Positions 35,883-43,055 of a stretch of DNA of 64,000 nt are shown here, piece by piece. Origin of the DNA: Phytoactinopolyspora alkaliphila. GTDB taxonomy: Bacteria; Actinomycetota; Actinomycetes; Jiangellales; Jiangellaceae. The translations under genes were made by a program, and so were the position numbers. The stretch spans positions 186,001-250,000 of the forward strand of contig NZ_JAAGOB010000004.1 of assembly GCF_010550695.1 (NCBI RefSeq). Direction: 5' to 3'. Under the pieces are notes generated by a model that was given only the letters and a program-made list of their open reading frames with translations, ran no database searches and was not told where the DNA came from. Within the stretch, counting starts at the first letter, position 1. The number at the start of each line of letters is the position of its first letter.

Positions 35883-37199
35883 GTCAGTGGGCTTCTGACG
35901 CCGCTGGTCAGCAGGACTACCCCCCGCAGGGGTGTGTTCCTGCTGCTCGGCGGCGTCGTTCTCATTCCGTACCTGTTGCTGGCCTTCGGGTTCGCGCAGA
36001 TGTTCGCGGATCCGGCTGTGCCTGTCCTGCCGGTCTCCGTCCTCGTGGCGGTCACGGTGGCGATCGGCACCATTCCCCCGTTCCTCCCGGCCATCCGGAG
36101 CTTGGAGATCGCCGCCGCCCGAGGCTTGCTGGACGCTTCGCTGGCAGAGCCGGAGGAGGCGCCGCCCTGGGAAGCGCGATGGCGTGCCGCGACCTGGTAT
36201 GTCGTGCACCTGACCTGCGGTGGCGCTGTCATGGCGATGCTCCTGTTCGCGGTGCCGATGTTCATCGTGGCGATCGGCCGAGTTACCGGTTCGGAGTCCG
36301 GATGGCTCACCGACACCAACGTGTGGCCGTTCTCCGAGCTGACGGGTGTCTGGTCGGCAGTGGTGGGTGTCGTGCTGCTGCTGGGGGTCGTCTACCTCGT
36401 CGCGGGGATCGGATATGGACTTTCGAGGCTGGCTCCGGTGCTGCTGGGACCGTCGTCGGCCGAGCGCATCCGGCAACTCGAAGCCGCCTCCAGGAAGCTG
36501 AGCGAACGCAATCGGCTCGCCCGTGAGCTGCACGATTCGGTGGGTCACGCGTTGACCATTACGACTCTGCAAGCGGCGGCCGCCCGGCAGGCGTTCGACT
36601 CGGACCCGGCGTTCGCTCGCCAGGCGATGGCCGCTATCGAGGATGCTGGCCGCGCCGCGATGGCCGACCTCGATCACGTGATCGGCCTTCTCCGGCAAGA
36701 CGACGAGCAGCGGGCTATAGACCGGACCGTTGCCAGTGACGCAGGACAGAGCGGGAACACCGCCGCGCCCCAGCGCGATCTCCGGCAGATCGATGCGCTG
36801 ATCGGCGACAGCCGGCGCGCCGGCCTGGTCGTGGACGCCGTCGTCGACGTCGATGCGGCGCGGATTCCCGGCGCTGCCTCCAGGGAGGCGTATCGGATCC
36901 TGCAGGAAGGGCTGACGAACGTGCTCCGCCACGCCGGCCAGGTACGCGTGGAGTTGCGCGTGAGTGCCGGCACTGATGGGCTCCTCGTCGAACTGGCCAA
37001 TCCGGTCCCACCCGAAGGCGTGGCGGCAAGCGAGGCTGGAGACGGCACCGGCCGCGGCCGGTCCGGAGGCGGCCATGGCCTGGATGGGATGCGGGAACGG
37101 GTCGCGGTGCTACGTGGAAGCCTGGAAGCCGGCCGCCGCGATGACCTGTGGGTTGTCCGTGCGTCGCTACCAACGGCGACGACCGAGCGGGGTGCGTGA
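35877..37199 (+). CDS. NarL-type sensor histidine kinase
   Basis: 440 residues: four membrane segments in the first 190, then a coiled coil, a HisKA_3 phosphoacceptor region with H219 in ARELHDSVGHALT, and a HATPase domain (EAYRILQEGLTNVLRHA, GGHGLDGMRERV). It would autophosphorylate and pass phosphate to the response regulator encoded next, with which it overlaps by one base (TGATG). The signal is unknown. The GTG start lies in the stem of a hairpin shared with the end of the ribosomal operon. Confidence 0.9.
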   Translation: MNVSGLLTPLVSRTTPRRGVFLLLGGVVLIPYLLLAFGFAQMFADPAVPVLPVSVLVAVTVAIGTIPPFLPAIRSLEIAAARGLLDASLAEPEEAPPWEARWRAATWYVVHLTCGGAVMAMLLFAVPMFIVAIGRVTGSESGWLTDTNVWPFSELTGVWSAVVGVVLLLGVVYLVAGIGYGLSRLAPVLLGPSSAERIRQLEAASRKLSERNRLARELHDSVGHALTITTLQAAAARQAFDSDPAFARQAMAAIEDAGRAAMADLDHVIGLLRQDDEQRAIDRTVASDAGQSGNTAAPQRDLRQIDALIGDSRRAGLVVDAVVDVDAARIPGAASREAYRILQEGLTNVLRHAGQVRVELRVSAGTDGLLVELANPVPPEGVAASEAGDGTGRGRSGGGHGLDGMRERVAVLRGSLEAGRRDDLWVVRASLPTATTERGA

Positions 37200-37873
37200 T
37201 GACGGCGCAGGTGTCGGTTCTCCTCGTCGACGACGAACCGCTGGTGCGCGCCGGGCTCCGAGTGATCATCGATGCCCAGCCCGACCTGAGTGTGGTCGGG
37301 GAGGCGTCCGACGGCGCGGAGGTCATGCCGCTGGTGTCACAGCTGCGCCCGGACGTCGTCGTGATGGACGTACGGATGCCGGCCGTGGACGGCATCCAGG
37401 CCACTCGGACGTTGTTGTCCCGGGACGATCCGCCCAGGATCCTCGTCGTCACGACGTTCGAGAACGACGACTACGTGTATGACGCGCTCCGAGCCGGCGC
37501 TCACGGCTTCATGTTGAAACGTACGCCTCCCGAACAGATTGTGCAGGCCGTACGCACGGTCGCTCGGGGCGAATCGTTGCTCTTCCCGGAAGCCATCAGG
37601 CGTCTCGCCGCCGCGTACGCCGAAGGTGCGGGCAGCGACGCGCCCGGCCGGCTGGCCGACGCGGGTCTGACCGAGCGTGAGGCGGAGGTTCTGCGGATGA
37701 TGGCCGCGGGGCTGTCCAACCCCGAAATCGCCGGTCAGCTGTACCTGGGCGTCGAGACGGTGAAGACGCACGTGGGCAATGTCCTGGCCAAGCTCGGCGT
37801 GCGCGACCGCACGCAGGCCGTGATCGCCGCCTACGAGTCCGGCTTCGTCAGCCCGGCTAGCCCTCCCAAATGA
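37199..37873 (+). CDS. NarL/FixJ-type response regulator
   Basis: A 224-residue protein with a receiver domain (VLLVDDEPLVRAGLR; phosphoacceptor D57 in VVMDVRMP; conserved Lys in GFMLKRTPP) and a LuxR-type helix-turn-helix (LTEREAEVLRMMAAGLSNPEIAGQL, VETVKTHVGNVLAKLGVRDR). It pairs with the upstream kinase. Its stop codon is part of a long hairpin. Confidence 0.94.
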   Translation: MTAQVSVLLVDDEPLVRAGLRVIIDAQPDLSVVGEASDGAEVMPLVSQLRPDVVVMDVRMPAVDGIQATRTLLSRDDPPRILVVTTFENDDYVYDALRAGAHGFMLKRTPPEQIVQAVRTVARGESLLFPEAIRRLAAAYAEGAGSDAPGRLADAGLTEREAEVLRMMAAGLSNPEIAGQLYLGVETVKTHVGNVLAKLGVRDRTQAVIAAYESGFVSPASPPK

Positions 37874-37957
37874 TCATGTAAACCATGTCTTCTCGTGCTT
37901 CACCATGCCTGCAGCCATGGTGAAGCACGAGAAAACATGGTTTACATGATCATTTGG
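37866..37957. repeat. Very long near-perfect hairpin after the response regulator gene
   Basis: Arms of 42 bases (37866-37907 and 37916-37957) pair with a single mismatch (37889 against 37934) around the 8-base loop CCTGCAGC. The arms begin and end CCAAATGATCATGT / ACATGATCATTTGG, and the left arm includes the TGA stop of the response regulator. It is AT-richer than its surroundings. It can act as a terminator but is far longer than usual for one. Confidence 0.85.
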
Positions 37958-38038
37958 CAAGAGGTTCACTCGTGTGGGGGAGGCGAGTCACCGTCGCAGG
38001 GGATCCGGCGGGCAATGGGCCGGGCGCATGGTGGACAC

Positions 38039-39184
38039 ATGACGCAGCTTGCGACGACGACGATCCACGCACGACAGCCGGCCCACCCCTCCAGGTGGCC
38101 GCGGCGGCTCCCGTACCTGGCAGCGGCCTGGTCTCTCGCCTACGGTGCCGTCGCACTCGCATGGACGATGTCCGGGCGGGGCTTCCCACTCGGTGAGAAC
38201 GATCCCGAAGCGGCGATGTCCTTGCTGCAGGGCCTTCCTGCCGACACGGGAGCGCCCCTGTTCGCCGCTGTGGCGCTCGCTGGCGCCGGCGTGGGGCTGC
38301 TCATGGCACGCGTACGGCACGTCCCGGCGACGGGACGGTACGCGGCACTCGGGTTCGGTGCGGCGACAGCATTCGCCTGGCTGTTGCTCGTCCCCGACAC
38401 GAGGGTCCTCGCGCTCGTCGGCTACCTGCCGATGGCAATCGCCGTGGCACCGTTCGACGCTGAGCTCAGGGACTCCTTCGCGGACGCCATCGACGGAGTG
38501 ATTCTCAACCATGCCGCCGTGCTCGTGGGCGGCTTCCTCTGGGCGGCGACGACGGTCGTGTTCGCCCGCCGCACCGCCGGAGCCTGTGAGCACTGCGGCC
38601 GCGGCGCCGGTACGCCGGGATGGATGACCAGGACGTCTGCCCGACGCTGGGGTCGCTCGGCGGTGGGCGTCGCCGTGGCTGTCCCGGCCCTCTACGCGTT
38701 GACGCGCTGGGTGTGGGTCGCCGGCATCCCCATGGGCATCGACGAGAGCCTTCACGAGGACGGCATGGCCAGCGGTGACCTGTGGGCTGGTGCCTGGCTG
38801 GGGACCTTCGGTCTGGTAGGTGGCGTCCTCACCCTTGGCCTTGTGCAGCGGTGGGGTGAGGTCTTCCCGGCCTGGATGCTCGGGCTGAGGGGCCGGCGGG
38901 TGCCCGTCAAGCTGGCCGTCGTCCCCGCGGCGTTCGTCGCCGTCATTGTCACGTCCGGTGGGATCGGGCTGGTCAAGGCTGGCCTCAGCGACGGTGCGAT
39001 ACGGCTGAACTGGACGGAATGGGCCGCCATCGGACCGGCATTGCTCTGGCCGCTGTGGGGCGTAGCGCTCGCCGTCGCCACGTATGCCTACTACGTCCGG
39101 CGCCGCGGTCAATGCACGGCATGCGGGAAGGACGACGAGCCGCTTTCGCCTCCGCAGGCCGTCACGACCGGCGAAAGACCTTGA
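38039..39184 (+). CDS. Multi-pass membrane protein of unknown function with two Cys pairs
   Basis: 381 residues, about nine predicted membrane segments (for example LPYLAAAWSLAYGAVALAW, LFAAVALAGAGVGLLMA, LLWPLWGVALAVATYAYY). Two cytoplasm-type cysteine motifs, CEHCGRG in the middle and CTACGKD at the end, could bind metal. I do not recognise the family. ATG 38039 opens where the hydrophobic protein begins, but no ribosome binding site is clear. It lies downstream of the two-component pair beyond the long hairpin. Its 3' end overlaps the convergent UbiB gene by 23 bases. Confidence 0.75.
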   Translation: MTQLATTTIHARQPAHPSRWPRRLPYLAAAWSLAYGAVALAWTMSGRGFPLGENDPEAAMSLLQGLPADTGAPLFAAVALAGAGVGLLMARVRHVPATGRYAALGFGAATAFAWLLLVPDTRVLALVGYLPMAIAVAPFDAELRDSFADAIDGVILNHAAVLVGGFLWAATTVVFARRTAGACEHCGRGAGTPGWMTRTSARRWGRSAVGVAVAVPALYALTRWVWVAGIPMGIDESLHEDGMASGDLWAGAWLGTFGLVGGVLTLGLVQRWGEVFPAWMLGLRGRRVPVKLAVVPAAFVAVIVTSGGIGLVKAGLSDGAIRLNWTEWAAIGPALLWPLWGVALAVATYAYYVRRRGQCTACGKDDEPLSPPQAVTTGERP

Positions 39185-41150
39185 CCAGAACCCGAAGCCC
39201 AAGGATCGCGCTGATGGCAAGCAGGTGGTAGCCGATCAGCTGATAGAGGCCGACGGTGTCGGTAACCGTCGGCCCTCCCTCGATGCCGAGCAGCAGGACC
39301 GCGATGATTCCGGTGGTCGCCGCAAGAAAGGCCACCAGCACTTCGTGGAGCAGGTCGGTGATGACCGCCCGGTCCCGCTCGTCGGCGAGCAGCCGCACGT
39401 TCATGTTGAGCCGGCCGTTCTCCGCGGCGCTGGCGATGCGCTCCACCCGCCTCGGCAGCCGGCGGAGGACGGGAAGCAACGCGGCCAGCTCGTCCGTCAC
39501 CGATTGCTTGATCTGCTCCGGGCCGAGTTGTTCCGCCATATAGCCGCCAGCGAGGGCGCGGGTCTCGGTGATGAGGTTGAAGTCGGGCGCAAGGGCGGTG
39601 AGCGTGCCTTCTGCGGTGCCGAGCGTGCGGAAGACTGCCGCCACCTCCGGCGGAATGGCCAGACCGTGGTCGGCGACGATGCGGAACAGGTCGCCGAACA
39701 TCCGGACGCCCACCACGTTGCCGCCGAGGACGTGGCGGGCCATGAACCGGCCGAGATCACGCTCGAGGCGCTGCTGATCTATCTCGTCGGGGCGCGGAAC
39801 GAGCTCGAGTAGGGCGTCGCTCACCGCCAGTGGGTCGCCCTGGTCGATGCCGAGCAGGAGTCGCTGCAACGCCTCGCGGAGCGCGCCGTCCAAGCGGCCT
39901 ACCGAGCCGAAGTCGAGCAGCCCGATCTGGCCGTCGTCGAGAATGAGGATGTTGCCGCCGTGCGGGTCGGCGTGGAACACGCCAGAGGTGATGATCTGGT
40001 GGAACAGCACGCCGAGAAGTGAGCGGGCTATCTGGGCACGGTCCAGCTCGAGGCGGGCGATGATGTCGCCGGCATCGCGCAAGGCGCGCCCGTGCAGGCG
40101 CTCCATGACGAGCACCCGCTCGGTGCACAGCTGCTGGTGAACCCGGGGCAGCCGGACCGGTGACCCAGGTGGATGGGCGTGGGCTACCGCCGCGATGTTG
40201 TCCGCCTCTACCCGGTAGTCCAGTTCCTCCCTGATGGCTTCCGCCAGGCCGACGGCCAGGGCCGACAGCCCCATGCCACGCGCCCACCTGGTGCCGCCCT
40301 CGAGTCGCGCGGCCAGCCGCGCCGCGATGTCCAGATCCCGCTCGACGACGGGCCGGATGCCCGGACGCTGCACCTTGACGACGACGTCGTCGCCGGTGTG
40401 CAGGCGGGCGACGTGGACTTGGCCGACTGATGCGGCCGCGAGCGGCACGGGATCGATCTCGGCGAAGACCTCGCTGATCGGGGCACCCAGTTCGGCGCGG
40501 AGCACCGCCTCCACGTCCTGCCACGGCACGGGCGCGGCGTCGTCTTGAAGACGTGCCAACTCCGCGGTGACCTCGGCCGGCAGCAGGTCTTTGCGAGTGG
40601 CCAGGATCTGGCCCATCTTGACGAACGTGACGCCACCCTGGTTCAGCGTGGCCGCGAGTGACCGGCCGAACTGGGCTCGCCCACTGGGTACGGCGAGCGC
40701 GCGGTCTCGTCCTCCCCGGATGTAGGGTGCCAGTCCGTGCCGGACAGAGATGCCGATGATCTGCCAGTATCGGCGTCCGCGTTTGAACCGGCCGCGAAGG
40801 CCGCGGCCCCAGACCAGCGCGGGTGGAATGGACCCGAGGGGCGCGAACGCCTCGACGACCACGATGAAGACCATGGAGGCGAGGACGGTGCAGACGATCG
40901 CCAGCAGGGCGAACCAGAAGTAGACGCCGTCGGCGTGGGCGAGGTCCTCGGACTCACCGGCGGGCAGCCCGAACGGGCGCAGCATCGCCAGCATGATCAA
41001 CGGGCCGACAGCGACGGCGAAGACCCCTGTGGCCAGCAGGCGAAGCAGGCCGAGGCGGATGCCGAGGAGGCGTTGGGCGGCCAGGCCGATGACGAACGCC
41101 ACCAGGAGGCTGAAGCCCACGATGACGGGAAAAGTGAGGATGTCGATCAC
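39162..41150 (-). CDS. ABC1/UbiB-type atypical protein kinase, membrane-bound
   Basis: 662 residues. Three or four N-terminal membrane segments come first, then the ABC1/UbiB kinase domain with the KxGQ-containing stretch [15 protein letters not shown], the Ala-rich loop [14 protein letters not shown]-binding Lys in VVVKVQRPG, the catalytic segment FHADPHGGN and the metal-binding D-F-G in LLDFGSVGR. Two further membrane segments close the C-terminus. UbiB-type proteins help isoprenoid quinone or lipid metabolism, and the true substrate is unknown in actinomycetes. It starts with GTG at 41150. Confidence 0.9.
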   Translation of the reverse strand: MIDILTFPVIVGFSLLVAFVIGLAAQRLLGIRLGLLRLLATGVFAVAVGPLIMLAMLRPFGLPAGESEDLAHADGVYFWFALLAIVCTVLASMVFIVVVEAFAPLGSIPPALVWGRGLRGRFKRGRRYWQIIGISVRHGLAPYIRGGRDRALAVPSGRAQFGRSLAATLNQGGVTFVKMGQILATRKDLLPAEVTAELARLQDDAAPVPWQDVEAVLRAELGAPISEVFAEIDPVPLAAASVGQVHVARLHTGDDVVVKVQRPGIRPVVERDLDIAARLAARLEGGTRWARGMGLSALAVGLAEAIREELDYRVEADNIAAVAHAHPPGSPVRLPRVHQQLCTERVLVMERLHGRALRDAGDIIARLELDRAQIARSLLGVLFHQIITSGVFHADPHGGNILILDDGQIGLLDFGSVGRLDGALREALQRLLLGIDQGDPLAVSDALLELVPRPDEIDQQRLERDLGRFMARHVLGGNVVGVRMFGDLFRIVADHGLAIPPEVAAVFRTLGTAEGTLTALAPDFNLITETRALAGGYMAEQLGPEQIKQSVTDELAALLPVLRRLPRRVERIASAAENGRLNMNVRLLADERDRAVITDLLHEVLVAFLAATTGIIAVLLLGIEGGPTVTDTVGLYQLIGYHLLAISAILGLRVLVKVFRRS

Positions 41151-41291
41151 GTTCGCTGCCCCGATCAGCCTGAATCTGACATGACGACGCGGTCGGTGCT
41201 TTCAGCAACCTCGTCGGGCGACATCTTCCCAGGCGAACACCTGCCGGTGCCTCACGACATGCGCGTGACACCGGCGATCCGCGAGACGGAG

Positions 41292-42635
41292 TCAACGGAT
41301 CGCGCCGGTGACGGCCCAGGTGCCGCGCCGATGCCGGACTTCGAGGGTGATCAGTCTGGCCAGGGTCCACAGGCCGATGGCGCCCCAGAGGGCGGCGATG
41401 CCGCTGGTCCCGGAGAGATTCAGGAGCATGACGGCGAAGGCCGCAGGCAGAAAGATGATCACAGAGACGACGGAGGCCCACGCCAGGTACCGTCCGTCGC
41501 CGGCACCGATGAGCACGCCGTCCAGGACGAAGACCCATCCGGCGAGTGGCTGTAGCGCCGCCGCCACGACGAGAGCGGTGATCAGGATAGTGCGGACCTC
41601 TGGATCCTCGGTGAATATGCGAGCGTAGACCGATCCCACGGCGAGAACGACGGCGGTCAGAGCGAGGCCGCTCAACACCCCCCATTGGATCATCCTGCGG
41701 GTGATCGAGCGGGCCGCCTGGGCGTCGCCGGACCCCAGAGCCTTGCCGACCAGTGCCTGGGCAGCGATGGCCACGGCGTCGAGGATCAGCGCCAGCAGCG
41801 TCCAGGTGGTGAACGCGACCTGGTGCGCCGCGAGCTCGGCGGTGCCGAGATCGGTGGCGACGACGGTGGTGATGATCAGCGCGACGCGCATCGCCGCGGT
41901 GCGGACTATCAGGGGAACTCCGGCACCGAAGGACCGGCCGACACCAGGCCAGTGTGGCCACAGCGACACCTCATGGCGACGGGCGGCACGGGCGACGACG
42001 GTGATGAAGGCGGTGGCCATCGCTGTCTGTGCGACGACGGTCCCGATGGCCGAGCCGGCAATGCCGAGGCCGAGTCCATGAACGAGCACGACGTTGAGGA
42101 AGACGTTGCTGATGGCGCCGCCCGCCGCGACATACAACGGCGTGCGCGTGTCCTGCAGTCCGCGCAGCACGCCGGTGGCGGCGAGGACCAGGAGCATCGG
42201 CGGAATGCCGAGAAGACTGATCTGCAAGTAGGTCTGCGCGTGCTCGGCCACGTCGGCAGCGGGCCCGAACCGGGCGACGATCCACGGGGTGAGTGGCCAC
42301 CCGACCGCCAGCGTGCCGAGCCCGATGAGGATGGCCAGCCAGCAGCCGTCGATGCCCGAGCGCAAGGCGCCGGCCAGATTGTTGGCACCCAGCATGCGCG
42401 CGACCGCGGCCGTGGTCCCGTAGGCCAGGAAGATCGAGACGTTCACCAATGTGGACAGCACCGCGGCCGCGACTCCCAGGCCGGCCAGCTCCGGCGTGCC
42501 GAGCCGGCCGACGATAGCGGAATCAGCGATCAGGAAGAGCGGTTCGGCGACCAGCGCGCCCAACGCCGGGAGCGCGAGGCGCAAGATCTCGCGGTCGGCA
42601 GGATGCCGGCGTAACGCCGCGGGGCGAGGAGACAT
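41292..42635 (-). CDS. MATE family efflux transporter (DinF group)
   Basis: A 447-residue exporter with 12 membrane segments. The N-terminal pattern LRLALPALGALVAEPLFLIADSAIVGRLG is typical of the DinF subfamily, and the second half repeats the fold. It exports small cationic or drug-like compounds using a proton or sodium gradient; the substrate is not known. ATG 42635 is preferred over GTG 42674 because the family motif starts soon after, but neither has a good ribosome binding site. The same gene sits between rplI and dnaB in Streptomyces-type chromosomes. Confidence 0.88.
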   Translation of the reverse strand: MSPRPAALRRHPADREILRLALPALGALVAEPLFLIADSAIVGRLGTPELAGLGVAAAVLSTLVNVSIFLAYGTTAAVARMLGANNLAGALRSGIDGCWLAILIGLGTLAVGWPLTPWIVARFGPAADVAEHAQTYLQISLLGIPPMLLVLAATGVLRGLQDTRTPLYVAAGGAISNVFLNVVLVHGLGLGIAGSAIGTVVAQTAMATAFITVVARAARRHEVSLWPHWPGVGRSFGAGVPLIVRTAAMRVALIITTVVATDLGTAELAAHQVAFTTWTLLALILDAVAIAAQALVGKALGSGDAQAARSITRRMIQWGVLSGLALTAVVLAVGSVYARIFTEDPEVRTILITALVVAAALQPLAGWVFVLDGVLIGAGDGRYLAWASVVSVIIFLPAAFAVMLLNLSGTSGIAALWGAIGLWTLARLITLEVRHRRGTWAVTGAIR

Positions 42636-42713
42636 GGCAGCAGCGACTATAGGTGTTGGTACTGACGCGGCCACGGAACGTCTCGGATCATGAGAATCCC
42701 CTTGCCAAAGTTT

Positions 42714-42863
42714 CTATCCACATCCGGTGGATGATTGTTAGCCCTGTTCATGGCCGTATTCCTCGTACGCAGGCTGGGCTGCGCAGAGCGTTGTCCCCAG
42801 TGTTATCCACACCTGGGGATGATCGTTTCACCAGCGACCTGCACGACGCCAAGTTCGTCCACA
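42714..42863 (+). promoter_or_regulatory. Row of DnaA-box-like sites upstream of dnaB
   Basis: Four sites on the same strand: CTATCCACA (42714-42722), TTGTCCCCA (42791-42799), the perfect box TTATCCACA (42803-42811) and TCGTCCACA (42855-42863). The first and last differ by one or two bases from TTATCCACA or the actinobacterial form TTGTCCACA. TCCCCAG (42794-42800) and CTGGGGA (42813-42819) also form an inverted repeat around the perfect box. All lie upstream of the likely dnaB promoter, in a 420-base gap with no gene. Confidence 0.55.
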
Positions 42864-42893
42864 GGAGGTGTACAAGCGTTGTGCGTGGCGAAG

Positions 42894-42922
42894 TTGTGAT
42901 CGGTGCCTGCGGGCCCTACCGT
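42894..42922 (+). promoter_or_regulatory. Candidate dnaB promoter
   Basis: TTGTGA (42894-42899) and TACCGT (42917-42922) are 17 bases apart and fit a housekeeping sigma promoter. Transcription would start near 42929, giving a leader of about 127 bases before the GTG at 43056. Confidence 0.5.
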
Positions 42923-43055
42923 CAACGACAGTCGGCAGGGGTGGGCGGGTCGCGGACTGCTGGCTACCAGTGCTTCGCGGCTGCCTGGGCGACCAGACGT
43001 GTCAGTGGTGAATGCTAGAACGTGTGTATGAAGAGTCGTGGGTGGAGGAGATCGG

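Noticed and set aside
37895-38038. N-terminal extension of the membrane protein into the long hairpin
   Set aside because: It would place the start inside the hairpin stem and encodes a peptide unlike the hydrophobic protein that follows.
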